Below, piece after piece: positions 15,752 to 25,472 of a DNA stretch of 64,000 nucleotides; the stretch's first letter is position 1; the number at the start of each line of letters is the position of its first letter. Source of the stretch: Salinimicrobium catena (GTDB lineage Bacteria; Bacteroidota; Bacteroidia; Flavobacteriales; Flavobacteriaceae); NCBI RefSeq assembly GCF_900102915.1, contig NZ_FNGG01000003.1, positions 244,295 to 308,294 of the forward strand. Direction: 5' to 3'. The notes under the pieces were generated by a model. The model saw nothing but the letters and a program-made list of their open reading frames with translations, searched no databases and was not told where the DNA came from. A program made the translations under genes and the position numbers.

Positions 15752-18655
15752 ATGGTCAACATGGAAAAGTTTTACACGTCTTCAGGAAGGTTATTATGGA
15801 GGTCTATCTTTCAATTAAATGGAAAGATAAAGACTATTATTCTTACACCGCTAATTATCTTTTGTTTTTGCGTCAGCATGGTTGGACAGAATATCATTAT
15901 TGTAGAAAGTACTAATGATGATCCCGATACTGATCTTACAGATGGAATATGCGCTGACAGGAATGGAAAATGCACCTTACGTGCAGCTATAGAAACCGCA
16001 AACCAGACTTCTGAAATTGATAAAATTATTTTTGATCTTCAGGGTACATCTCCTTTCGTCTTTAATTTAACTCAAGACCTTCCTCCTATCAAAGAAACAA
16101 TTATTCTTGATGCGACCACTCAAAGTGGTTATTCCTGGTCTACACCTGTAATTGTGGTAGATGGCAAGGGAGTAGCCAGATTCGGATTTAAATTAGAGGG
16201 ACAGTCCTCTGGTAGTAAAATAAAGGGTTTTGTCATGGGTAACTTCAATATGATGGGAGAAGCCGATATCCTTCAGAATGGAACTGCGATATATGCTAAT
16301 TCTACAGGATCTCATCATTTTACAGGAAATTTTTTGGGTATTGCTTTTAATGGTATATCTGCATTTTCTAATACTTTCGGAATGGCATTGGTAAATAGTT
16401 CAGGAAATACAATTGGAGGGGAACAGGTAAGCGACAGAAATGTTATTTCCGGAAATTTTATACAAGATGGGTGGGGAATAGGTATTTACATTCACGGGGA
16501 AGAATCCTTTGAGAATAGGATACTGGGAAATTTTATAGGTACAGATGCAACAGGTACTCGGGCAGTTCCTAACCACTGGGGTATCGTAACGCACGTAGGA
16601 GCGAATAACACCTTCATTGGAGGTGCTACAGCGCAGGAAAGGAACGTAATTTCTGGAAATATAAGAACGGGTGTGTATGTTTTAAGTCCTGACAATGTTA
16701 TCTCCGGAAATTACATTGGTCTGAGCGTGGATGGTGAAATGCTTACTGATCTTGGAGAGTCACGGCAGCAGGGTATAAGACTGTGGACTTCGTCGGCCTC
16801 GGGAAATACAATAGGAGGGCTCAATCCGGGTGAAGGCAATGTCATTTCAGGAAATATTTATTTTAATGCTATTACGATTGGTGCGTCACCAGAATATCCT
16901 ATTGTTGGAAATAAGGTCCTTGGAAATTACATAGGAACTGACCCCTCTGGACAGCGGGCAATACCCAATTATAGAGGGATGTCAATAACCGCTCATGCAA
17001 CTACTATTGCAAACAACGTAATTTCCGGAAATGAAAGCATCGGATTAAGTTTTCACGCTTCCAAAGACACAAAAGTGTACAATAACCTTATAGGTACCAA
17101 AGTTGATGGGGTTTCTCCTTTGGGCAATGGTGAGAATGGGATCATGATTGTGAATGGTAGTGAAAATAATGAAATAGGAAGTTCTTCATTAGGGCAGAGT
17201 AATACAATAGCATTTAATACTGGTGCCGGGATTGTTATATATTATTCTGATTACATTGGATCTCAGGTCAAAACTCAGCCTTTACAGAATTCGCTTTGGG
17301 GAAACAGAATTTTTGGAAATTCAGACATTGGAATAGATCTGAATTCTGATGGAGTTACCCAGAATGACAGGAATGATGCAGATGACGGGGCCAATCATCT
17401 TCAAAATTATCCGGATTTGAGTGAAGGAGCTTCTTTGGAGGATGGAACCTTAAATGTAAGCTATACCATTTCTTCAGAGCCCGGATATTCCGCCTTTCCA
17501 TTGACCATTGATATCTACAAAAGTGATGGAAACCGGCAAGGAATAGAATATTTGGGGGAAATTATCTACACCGAGAATGATATTCCGAAAGGAAAGAATT
17601 CCGCTTCGGCTTCTTTGGTGACCCCGGCTACTAGCAGCTTACAACCGGGCAATTTAATTGTAGCCACCGCCACTGATGCTGCAGGAAATACCTCCGAATT
17701 CAGCACCGAAGTACAGGTCACTGGAAATTGTACTCTGCAAACCTGGTATGTTGATGCCGACAATGATACCTTTGGAGTAGATTCTGCGGCAACAAATATT
17801 TCATCCTGCACAAAACCTGAAGGGAATTATGTTATGATTGCCGGAGATTGCAATGATTCTGAACCGACTATAAACCCCGCTGCAGAAGACATTCCTGATG
17901 ACGGGGTTGACCAGGACTGTGATGGAGCAGACGCTACAAGCTCAATAGTGGATACAGACAAGGATGGAATTGCAGATTCTGTGGATAATTGTCCTGAGGT
18001 TTCTAATCCTGACCAACTGGATGCCGATGGAAACGGGATAGGTGATGCCTGTGAAAATGCAGTCTGTATAGGAACAGATTCTTTGATCATTACCGAATGT
18101 ACTTCCGGTTCAACTGTCTACTGGACCCTTTCTAACGAAGGCAGTTGTTCTACTACCGGGCGATGGGAGGTGCGTAAAAGCAATGAATCAGGAACATTTA
18201 CTTTAGGGGCCGGAGAAACCACCACCTTCACCACCCAGGCGGCCTCTAAAGGACAAACTCAGGTTTCTGTTTACTGGATGGACAGCTTTGGAGGTGAGAT
18301 GAAGTCTACTGTAAATGCATCAGGAACCGGTTGTAGTTCGCCTGCTTCAGTTTCTACCGTAAAAGCAGATACTTCTACTTTTCAAAATAGCGAGGAAGTA
18401 AGTGTATTTCCAAACCCCATCGATGAAACCGGATTTTACATATCCTTTCCAAATGCTCTCGGTGGACAGTCCTTTACTGCAGAGATCTATGATAACCTCG
18501 GAAGGGTCTTGGTTCAGACCATTTTTGAAGTTCCCTCAGAAGGTGGTAATATCTTCTGGAACATTGATCATAGTGGGTGGAGCGAGGGAATTTATATTCT
18601 TAATCTAATGGGACCTTATCAGCAATACCAGGTACAGCTTATGAAGGGGCTGTAG
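15752..18655 (+). CDS. T9SS-secreted right-handed beta-helix protein with MopE-like and thrombospondin type 3 repeats
   Basis: About 967 residues. The start is the ATG at 15752 or the one at 15761. A signal peptide lies near residues 25-47 (ending VSMVGQ). A CSLREA-type start (ICADRNGKCTLRAAIETAN) opens a parallel beta-helix built from repeats like GNVISGN, NYIGTD and NTIGG (about 50-560). Then follow a beta-sandwich region, a MopE-like metal-binding segment (GDCNDSEPTINPAAEDIPDD), a thrombospondin type 3 calcium repeat (DTDKDGIADSVDNCP), a small Cys-containing domain, and a C-terminal type A sorting domain (VFPNPIDETGF ... GIYILNL). The last is cleaved after export through type IX secretion. 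It is probably a cell-surface or released adhesin or polysaccharide-active protein; no catalytic residues were identified. Confidence 0.88.
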   Translation: MVNMEKFYTSSGRLLWRSIFQLNGKIKTIILTPLIIFCFCVSMVGQNIIIVESTNDDPDTDLTDGICADRNGKCTLRAAIETANQTSEIDKIIFDLQGTSPFVFNLTQDLPPIKETIILDATTQSGYSWSTPVIVVDGKGVARFGFKLEGQSSGSKIKGFVMGNFNMMGEADILQNGTAIYANSTGSHHFTGNFLGIAFNGISAFSNTFGMALVNSSGNTIGGEQVSDRNVISGNFIQDGWGIGIYIHGEESFENRILGNFIGTDATGTRAVPNHWGIVTHVGANNTFIGGATAQERNVISGNIRTGVYVLSPDNVISGNYIGLSVDGEMLTDLGESRQQGIRLWTSSASGNTIGGLNPGEGNVISGNIYFNAITIGASPEYPIVGNKVLGNYIGTDPSGQRAIPNYRGMSITAHATTIANNVISGNESIGLSFHASKDTKVYNNLIGTKVDGVSPLGNGENGIMIVNGSENNEIGSSSLGQSNTIAFNTGAGIVIYYSDYIGSQVKTQPLQNSLWGNRIFGNSDIGIDLNSDGVTQNDRNDADDGANHLQNYPDLSEGASLEDGTLNVSYTISSEPGYSAFPLTIDIYKSDGNRQGIEYLGEIIYTENDIPKGKNSASASLVTPATSSLQPGNLIVATATDAAGNTSEFSTEVQVTGNCTLQTWYVDADNDTFGVDSAATNISSCTKPEGNYVMIAGDCNDSEPTINPAAEDIPDDGVDQDCDGADATSSIVDTDKDGIADSVDNCPEVSNPDQLDADGNGIGDACENAVCIGTDSLIITECTSGSTVYWTLSNEGSCSTTGRWEVRKSNESGTFTLGAGETTTFTTQAASKGQTQVSVYWMDSFGGEMKSTVNASGTGCSSPASVSTVKADTSTFQNSEEVSVFPNPIDETGFYISFPNALGGQSFTAEIYDNLGRVLVQTIFEVPSEGGNIFWNIDHSGWSEGIYILNLMGPYQQYQVQLMKGL

Positions 18656-19007
18656 TAGACTCTCTTCAGGCTGTAGAAGAAAAAGGATATTGAGCATGTA
18701 TGAAATCCGTAGATGAAACGGTTAGTAAGGATCTGGATTTAACTGGTTTTGTAGCCAGAGAATGAAATTTCATATACCGACAAAGGACATCGATTTTCAG
18801 CTGAAGTGCCTATGCGTAGGGATGCTTAACATATCATTAACAATACGTTTTGATAGATTGTGATAACTTCACGCTTCTGAAAAAAGAATTTAGTTAATTT
18901 TTGTAAAACGTTAATCTTAATGGCAAAAGCGGCCAAGGGCTGGAGTTACATCCCTTATTTTTGGACATTTAGCATATTTTAATTTAAGTTATATCCCATA
19001 CATTCCC
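18656..19007. other. Intergenic region before the light-signalling operon, 352 bp
   Basis: Non-coding spacer between the T9SS gene and the CheB-CheR kinase gene. It must hold the operon promoter. AT-rich stretches near 18890-18920 and 18960-18990 are candidates, but neither gives a clean TTTG/TAnnTTTG pair. No operator matching the Fnr-like set is present, so this operon is outside that regulon. Confidence 0.45.
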
Positions 19008-22000
19008 ATGAGGAAAACCAATAATAATTCCCCTTCAACCCTTGCTGAGATCCCTCAAAAAGATTCTTCTGAAATAAAAGAAACCCGCATTGTGGCCATT
19101 GGTGCCAGTGCCGGTGGATTGGAGGCTTTAAAAGCATTTTTTGAGAACGTTCCCAATGACTCTCAAAATGCCTACGTAGTGATCCAGCATCTCTCTCCCG
19201 ATTATAAAAGTATGATGGGGGAATTGTTGAAAAGAAATACCCAGCTTCCCATTACCGAAATTTCGGACAAAATGGATGTGAAGCCGGGAACGATCTATTT
19301 GATCCCGCCTGTCAATAATCTAATTCTCAAGGAAGGAAAGCTGTTTCTTAAAGAAAAACCTAAAGACCAAACCCTCAATCTTCCCATAGACATGTTCTTT
19401 GAATCTTTGGCGAGGGAGAGAAAGGAAAAGGCGATAGGGGTGATATTGAGTGGCACCGGCAGCGATGGAACCCGTGGTGCACGCGCCATCAAAGAAAGTG
19501 ATGGAATGATCATGGTGCAGGAGCCTGATGAAGCGCAGTTCAACGGTATGCCTCAAAGTGCTATTAATACCGGCCTGGTAGATTATGTGATCCCGGTGAA
19601 GAAAATGGGAGGTGAACTTCAAAACTTCATATCTGCGCCTGAAGTTTTTCATTTTGAAGACGGAGACGTAGAGTTCGACCGATCTGAACTGATGAAGATC
19701 CTCAATTATGTCAATAAGGAAACAGGGCTGGATTTTAGGGAATACAAACGGTCCACCCTTGCCCGAAGAGTGGCGCGGCGTGTGAATGTCTGCAAATGCA
19801 GGTCTTTGGCCGAATATTATTCTTTCCTCACCTCCCGGGAAGGAGAGGTCGAGATCTTATACAGGGAATTTCTGATAGGGGTGACCAAATTTTTCAGAGA
19901 TGGAAAGGTTTGGGAGTTGCTTCAGGAAAACATCATTCCAGAACTGGTGAGAGATAAGAAGGATGGAGATATTTTGAAGTTGTGGAATGTAGCCTGTAGT
20001 ACCGGAGAGGAAGCCTATTCTTTTGCCATGTGCATCTTTGAGGAGATGGAAAAGCAGGAAAAGGATCTGGAGGTGAAGATCTTTGCTACAGATATCTCTG
20101 AAAAACATCTGGAAATTGGTAGTAAAGGAAAATATCCGGAAAGCATAGCCGCAGATGTACCGGCAGATTTCCTGGCAAAATATTTCATTAATAAACCCCA
20201 TTCTTACCGGGTGGTGGAAAAGCTCAGGAGATCAGTAGTTTTTTCCAGGCACAACGTTATTAAAAACCCTCCTTTCAGCAATATGGACCTGGTTTCCTGC
20301 CGGAACCTGCTGATCTATTTTCAGCCTGCCATTCAAAAGAAAGCTCTGGGAGTTTTGCATTACGCACTTAAGCAAAACGGCGTGCTGGTGTTGGGTACCA
20401 GTGAAAGCGTGCAAAGTCATCGTCAGCAATTCCAGGAAATAGACCGAAAGTGGAAGATCTATCGCAATGTTAATCCTTCAAAAAGGCTTACTTCTGGAAT
20501 CTCACACGCGGCAACCTCTTCTCTTCTTGAAAATATTGGCTCTAAGGAGTCGAATAAGGGAAGAACTCCAAACCGTCCCGTAAAGCAAAAGATGAACAAT
20601 GAGTTCAACGAAACTCTTCTGGAGCATTTTAACGGGGCCAGTGTTTTCATAGATGACGAATACAACATCCTGGAGGCGATAGGAGAATTCAGGAAATATG
20701 CCAACCTTCCAACCAGCGGGTTTTCGATCAACCTGCTTGAAATGCTGGAGTCTGACCTCAAATATCTGGTACAGAATACCCTGAAGAAAGCAGACAAACT
20801 TCAACAGAAAGTTTATTACAAAGATGCGGCATTTAGTCATGAGGGAAAGAAAAAGGGAGTAGACATTATTGTAAAACCTTTTGAGCAACAAAACCTTGAG
20901 GGAGGGACTCATTATGTGATCACTTTCATCGAAAAGGAGCTGAAACTTGACGGCGTTGAAGAAGTCGATAATATAACCCTTACCAAGAGAACCAAAGAAT
21001 ATGTTTCAAATCTTGAGGAAGAATTAAAGCAGACCAAAGAGGAGCTGCAGGCTTCCCTTGAAGAGATCGAGACCAGTAACGAAGAGTTGCAGGCGGCAAA
21101 CGAGGAATTACTGGCTTCTAACGAGGAGTTGCAAAGTACCAATGAGGAGCTGCAAAGTGTGAATGAGGAGATCAATACGGTCAACGCCGAGAATATTCAA
21201 AAGGTAGATGATCTCGCGGCCCTTAATGCAGATATGAACAACCTTTTGGAGAGTACTCAGATAGGTACGATCTTCCTGGATTCCTCATTGTCTATTAGAA
21301 GATTTACTCCTGCTATTAAAGAACACTTCAGTTTTCTCAATTCCGATATAGGAAGGCCTATTAGTCACTTTACCGGTAGTATGGGGAAAAATAACCTTGT
21401 AGACAGATGTAACAGGGTTTTGAACACAGGTAAGACTTTAGAAAAGGTGGTTGTCGCTAAAAATGGGAACCACTACTTAAGACGCCTGTCTCCATACATA
21501 GATTCCAACCAGAAAGTGAATGGGGTCGTGATCACCTTTATTGATGTTGAGCTTCTGCAAAAATCCAGAGAGAAGTTGCAGGCGAGTGAAAGAAGGTACA
21601 GGAGCTTCTATGAGGAAAATCCTATGATGCATATAAGTGTGGACCCTCAGAGTTCTTTGATCACCGAGTGCAATAAAATGGCGGTGAAACAACTTAAATA
21701 TAAATCTAAAGAAGAGCTTATAGGACGTCCTATCTTTGACCTGTACAGTGAAGAGGCACAGTTGGAGGCAATAAAATCTAACAAGCAATTCCAGACTGAC
21801 GGGAAACTGGTGAATCTGGAGCAAAAACTGCTTACCAAGAACGGCGATACCATTCCTGTTATTCTTAACGCGATAGCAGAGAGGGACGAGAATGACGCTG
21901 TGCTTTCCATCCGCTATACTTATGCTGATATTTCTGAACTTAAGGCAGTTGAAAAGAAACTACAGGAGCAGAAGGCAGATCTTGAGCGCGCCAACAGCGA

Positions 22001-22661
22001 CCTTGAGCAATTCGTGTCCATTTGTTCCCACGATCTACAGGAACCGCTCTCCACTATTAAGTTTGGAAGTGATGTGCTTGGGAAGATCTATTCAACCAGG
22101 CTTGATGATAAGGGCAAAAACTATATCAATTATATAGAAGATGCTTCTTCCAGGCTGTCCAGGCAGATCAAAGCCTTACTCGAACATTCCAGGATTGGCC
22201 GAAATGGAAAGAAAAAGAGTGTTGACACTAAAGAGCTGGTAGAGGTGGTGAAATACGACCTTGGAAAGAGCATCAAAGACAGTGGAGCAAAAATTCACTG
22301 CGGTGACCTTCCGAAGATCATGGGGTATGAAGTGGAGCTTAGGCTGCTCTTCCAGAACCTTATCAGCAATGCCATCAAATACACCCCCGAAGATCGTAAA
22401 CCTGAAGTGCGTATTTCGGCGTATAGAGAAGCAGACTACTGGATCTTTTCTGTAGTAGATAACGGGGTGGGGATCTCCAAAGAGGATCAATTAAACATAT
22501 TTACCATCTTTAACCGGGTGGAAAAAGAGAGTAAGAAAGACGGAACAGGGGTAGGCCTGGCGCATGTTGAGAAGATCGTACACCTTCACGAAGGAACCAT
22601 GTGGGTAGATTCACAGGTAGGTGTTGGAAGTTCCTTCTATTTCAAACTTAAAGCGGAATGA
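19008..22661 (+). CDS. CheB-CheR-PAS hybrid sensor histidine kinase
   Basis: A 1217-residue multidomain protein. CheB methylesterase (about 25-215) has its Ser34/His61 pair in GASAGGL and QHLSP and its Asp in LSGTGSDGTRGA. CheR methyltransferase (about 225-495) has SAM-binding WNVACSTGEEAYS and NPPFSNMDLVSCRNLLIYF. A diverged PAS-like part follows, then a coiled coil of repeated NEELQ units (about 675-735), two PAS domains (about 740-985), a HisKA domain (ICSHDLQEPLSTI) and an HATPase domain (NLISNAIKYT, DNGVGI, GTGVGLAHV). It heads an operon with a bacteriophytochrome kinase, 4 bp ahead. No chemoreceptor or other chemotaxis genes are in view, so the methylation target is unknown. Confidence 0.93.
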   Translation: MRKTNNNSPSTLAEIPQKDSSEIKETRIVAIGASAGGLEALKAFFENVPNDSQNAYVVIQHLSPDYKSMMGELLKRNTQLPITEISDKMDVKPGTIYLIPPVNNLILKEGKLFLKEKPKDQTLNLPIDMFFESLARERKEKAIGVILSGTGSDGTRGARAIKESDGMIMVQEPDEAQFNGMPQSAINTGLVDYVIPVKKMGGELQNFISAPEVFHFEDGDVEFDRSELMKILNYVNKETGLDFREYKRSTLARRVARRVNVCKCRSLAEYYSFLTSREGEVEILYREFLIGVTKFFRDGKVWELLQENIIPELVRDKKDGDILKLWNVACSTGEEAYSFAMCIFEEMEKQEKDLEVKIFATDISEKHLEIGSKGKYPESIAADVPADFLAKYFINKPHSYRVVEKLRRSVVFSRHNVIKNPPFSNMDLVSCRNLLIYFQPAIQKKALGVLHYALKQNGVLVLGTSESVQSHRQQFQEIDRKWKIYRNVNPSKRLTSGISHAATSSLLENIGSKESNKGRTPNRPVKQKMNNEFNETLLEHFNGASVFIDDEYNILEAIGEFRKYANLPTSGFSINLLEMLESDLKYLVQNTLKKADKLQQKVYYKDAAFSHEGKKKGVDIIVKPFEQQNLEGGTHYVITFIEKELKLDGVEEVDNITLTKRTKEYVSNLEEELKQTKEELQASLEEIETSNEELQAANEELLASNEELQSTNEELQSVNEEINTVNAENIQKVDDLAALNADMNNLLESTQIGTIFLDSSLSIRRFTPAIKEHFSFLNSDIGRPISHFTGSMGKNNLVDRCNRVLNTGKTLEKVVVAKNGNHYLRRLSPYIDSNQKVNGVVITFIDVELLQKSREKLQASERRYRSFYEENPMMHISVDPQSSLITECNKMAVKQLKYKSKEELIGRPIFDLYSEEAQLEAIKSNKQFQTDGKLVNLEQKLLTKNGDTIPVILNAIAERDENDAVLSIRYTYADISELKAVEKKLQEQKADLERANSDLEQFVSICSHDLQEPLSTIKFGSDVLGKIYSTRLDDKGKNYINYIEDASSRLSRQIKALLEHSRIGRNGKKKSVDTKELVEVVKYDLGKSIKDSGAKIHCGDLPKIMGYEVELRLLFQNLISNAIKYTPEDRKPEVRISAYREADYWIFSVVDNGVGISKEDQLNIFTIFNRVEKESKKDGTGVGLAHVEKIVHLHEGTMWVDSQVGVGSSFYFKLKAE

Positions 22662-22665
22662 TATA

Positions 22666-24897
22666 ATGGCCCTGACCTCTCGGAAGTATCCGGAAAAAAT
22701 AGATCTGGATAATTGTGCGAAAGAACCCATACATATTATAGGAAAAACGCAGGAGTATGGCGTGATCCTGGTGTGTGACCCGCTCAGTTTGAAGATCACC
22801 CAGGCAGGTGCCAATAGCCTGGAGTATTTTTCAATTGCAGGAAATGAACTTTTGGACGAGCCCCTTGCCAGGCTTCTTGGGGAGGAGCAGGTATCTTTTT
22901 TTAAGGATAAACTGGCTGTAAAAGATACAGCCCTTCCGCTGCAGGTCAAGGTGAACGGCAAAGATTTTCTTTTGCTGGCCCATTTTTCAGGAATAAATCT
23001 GGTGCTTGAATTTGAACCCCTTGAAGAGGTTTCAGATTCTTTTTTCTTTCAGAAGCACCTTACCAGGATACTTAACAAATTACAGGCCTCAGGCTCTATT
23101 GCTGAGCTTTGCCGGTCGGCGGCCCTGCTTACCCAGCAAATTTTCGGGTATGACAGGGTAATGATCTATAAATTTGATGAAGAATGGAACGGGGAGGTGG
23201 TTGCAGAGCGTAAAGCACCGGAAATGGAAAGCTGGCTGGGTCTAAAATATCCGGCTACCGACATTCCGCCGCAGTCACGCGCACTTTTTCTCAAGAATCG
23301 GGTAAGAATGATAGCCGATGTACATTATACACCTCAGGCGATCCTTCCCGAGATCTCTCCGCTTACAGAAAAACCCCTTGATCTTTCCCATTTGGACCTC
23401 AGGGCGGTTTCACCCATACATATCGAATATTTGATCAATATGGAGGTGGGAGCTTCTATGACCTCGGCCATTGTCGTGGGTGGCAAACTCTGGGGGCTTA
23501 TCGCATGCCATCACAGAACAGCGAAATTCATCAGTTACTATCAGCGGGAAAGCGCCCGATTTCTGGCAGAGATGTTCTCAACCAAGATCGCCCTGCAGGA
23601 GTCGAACAACTTCATTAAGAACACCGAGGTTTCAGAAAAGATCAGGAATCAGCTGGTAGAACAAATACGGGAAAGAAATGGCCTTTTTGAAGCCCTTGCG
23701 GAAGGACCGGTGAAATTTACCGATCTTATTTCCTGCAGTGGGGGAGCTCTGTATTTCCAGGGGGAATGGAAATTCTGCGGAAGTGTCCCGGAAAAGGAGA
23801 AAATGGACAGTCTTTTGCAGAATTTTATAGCAAGAAAAGAGGAAAACCTTTTTTTCACCCGAAAGTTATCAGAACTTTTTCCCGAAGCCGATTCTTATAA
23901 GAAGAAAATATCCGGATTACTAAGCCTTAGGCTGGCAGAAGATAAGTACATTCTTTGGCTAAGGCCCGAAGAGGTGGAGAACGTGAACTGGGGTGGTGAT
24001 CCTGCCAATAAAGCTTTTTACGATGAAGAGAAAAAGCGGTTGAGCCCCAGAAAATCCTTTTCCAAATGGAGCGAACAGGTCACCGGCGTCTCAAAGGCTT
24101 TTAAAGATTATGATATAAGCGTTGTAAAGACGCTTGGAGAGAACATTAGTCATATTTTACTGGCCCGACAAAGACATGAGATAGAGGCTCTTAACGAGAA
24201 ATTGCTGGAAGCCAATAAAGAGCTGGAGCTTTTTAGTTACGGACTTTCGCATGATCTTAGGGCCCCAATTAGGGGGCTGGAAGGTTACTTGCAGATCCTT
24301 ACAGAAGATTATGGGCATAGCCTGGATGAAGACGGTCAAAAACTGCTAAAAATGGGTTCAGACCTGATCCAGAAAACGCACAGCCTTATTGATGATATTC
24401 TTTCCTATTCCAGGATTTCCCAACTGGGCGCACTACGGCTTCAGGAAATTCCTGTGAAAGATCTTATTAATGAGTTTTTGGAAATGATCAATGTGAGGGC
24501 AAATTACCCACACACCCGGTTAATGGTGCAGGAAGATCTTCCGGCGATGAAAGGAGACCGCAGAATGCTCCTTCAGCTTTGGTCAAACCTTATTAGTAAT
24601 GCGCTTAAGTATTCAGCTCAAAAGGAAAATCCTGAAGTGCAGATAGGGATGACAATTAAAAACGAGGAACAGGTCTACTTTATTTCAGACAACGGGATTG
24701 GCATTGACGAAAAAGATTTTGGACAGATATTTGAAAGCTTTACCCGTGTGGCCGGCAAAGATTTTAAAGGCAGCGGCATAGGTCTTGCAATAGTAAAAAA
24801 GATTATAGATAAACATCGGGGAGAGATTTGGGTTGAAAGCGCCGGGAATGAAGGCACTACTTTTTACTTTTACACCAACCCCGGTGAAGGAAAATGA
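22666..24897 (+). CDS. Bacteriophytochrome histidine kinase
   Basis: A 743-residue red/far-red photoreceptor kinase. PAS domain (about 10-115): Cys17 in DNCAKEPIHIIGKTQEYG is the biliverdin attachment site. GAF domain (about 140-310) with KYPATDIPPQSRALFL and conserved CHHRTAKF. PHY domain (about 320-500) with tongue motifs NWGGDP and LSPRKSFSKW. HisKA (FSYGLSHDLRAPI) and HATPase (NLISNALKYS, SDNGIGID, GSGIGLAIVKKI). All key residues are intact, so it should be an active light-regulated kinase. I chose the ATG at 22666, 4 bp after the CheB-CheR stop, because it places Cys17 at the normal distance. It overlaps the response regulator by 4 bases (ATGA). Confidence 0.95.
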   Translation: MALTSRKYPEKIDLDNCAKEPIHIIGKTQEYGVILVCDPLSLKITQAGANSLEYFSIAGNELLDEPLARLLGEEQVSFFKDKLAVKDTALPLQVKVNGKDFLLLAHFSGINLVLEFEPLEEVSDSFFFQKHLTRILNKLQASGSIAELCRSAALLTQQIFGYDRVMIYKFDEEWNGEVVAERKAPEMESWLGLKYPATDIPPQSRALFLKNRVRMIADVHYTPQAILPEISPLTEKPLDLSHLDLRAVSPIHIEYLINMEVGASMTSAIVVGGKLWGLIACHHRTAKFISYYQRESARFLAEMFSTKIALQESNNFIKNTEVSEKIRNQLVEQIRERNGLFEALAEGPVKFTDLISCSGGALYFQGEWKFCGSVPEKEKMDSLLQNFIARKEENLFFTRKLSELFPEADSYKKKISGLLSLRLAEDKYILWLRPEEVENVNWGGDPANKAFYDEEKKRLSPRKSFSKWSEQVTGVSKAFKDYDISVVKTLGENISHILLARQRHEIEALNEKLLEANKELELFSYGLSHDLRAPIRGLEGYLQILTEDYGHSLDEDGQKLLKMGSDLIQKTHSLIDDILSYSRISQLGALRLQEIPVKDLINEFLEMINVRANYPHTRLMVQEDLPAMKGDRRMLLQLWSNLISNALKYSAQKENPEVQIGMTIKNEEQVYFISDNGIGIDEKDFGQIFESFTRVAGKDFKGSGIGLAIVKKIIDKHRGEIWVESAGNEGTTFYFYTNPGEGK

Positions 24898-25472
24898 AAC
24901 TGAACAGAATGATCACGATCCCATTACGAATATTGTTAGTTGAGGATAATGAGGCAGATGTGATCCTTACCAAAAGGACCATCAAAAAGATCGTAGAAAA
25001 GCCCGAGATAGCTGTGGTAGAAGATCTAACTGCCTGTAGAGAACGCATGGTGAACTTTGCGCCCGATGTGGTGATATCAGATTATAACCTGCCTTCCTGT
25101 ACAGGCCTTGATGTGCTGCAGCTGGTGCAGGAAATAGACGGCAGCGTACCTTTCATTTTCCTTACAGGGACCATCAATGATGAAGAACTTGCTGCAAATA
25201 CCATTTTGGCAGGAGCCTGGGGATATATTCTAAAGAAGGATATGAACGATCTTGAGGAAAGGCTAAAGCCTCTTCTCAAAAAAGTGGTTTTTAACCTCAG
25301 CTCCAAAGATGAGCTTAGGGAAAGGTTAAGGGAGAATCGTATTGCTGTTAACCAGATCTATGATTACCTGGAAAGTCTGAACAGCGACAACAAAGAACAG
25401 AAAGAAAACATTATCAGGATCAAGGAAAACCTGAGCAAATTTGATTTAGGAGATGAAGACGGAAAGGCTTAA
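24894..25472 (+). CDS. Single-domain response regulator, phytochrome partner (Rcp1-like)
   Basis: A 192-residue receiver protein. The domain (about 12-140) shows acidic residues in ILLVEDNEADVILTKR, phospho-acceptor Asp in PDVVISDYNLPS, Thr in FLTGT and the conserved Lys near GAWGYILKKD. The NEAD form is typical of regulators paired with phytochrome kinases (Rcp1 type). No DNA-binding domain follows; the last 50 residues are charged and probably helical. Its start overlaps the phytochrome stop by 4 bases and its 3' end overlaps the heme oxygenase gene by 20 bases, which makes coupled translation very likely. It probably passes the signal on by protein contact. Confidence 0.92.
   Translation: MKLNRMITIPLRILLVEDNEADVILTKRTIKKIVEKPEIAVVEDLTACRERMVNFAPDVVISDYNLPSCTGLDVLQLVQEIDGSVPFIFLTGTINDEELAANTILAGAWGYILKKDMNDLEERLKPLLKKVVFNLSSKDELRERLRENRIAVNQIYDYLESLNSDNKEQKENIIRIKENLSKFDLGDEDGKA

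Noticed and set aside
15664-15762. A 32-codon minus-strand frame ending LNELFQVRESGKML
   Set aside because: It looks protein-like and could be a gene remnant, but it is short, overlaps the 5' end of the T9SS gene and has no other support.
21030-21190. Repetitive DNA resembling short tandem repeats
   Set aside because: It encodes the NEELQ coiled coil common in CheB-CheR kinases. The units are not identical and there is no spacer structure.
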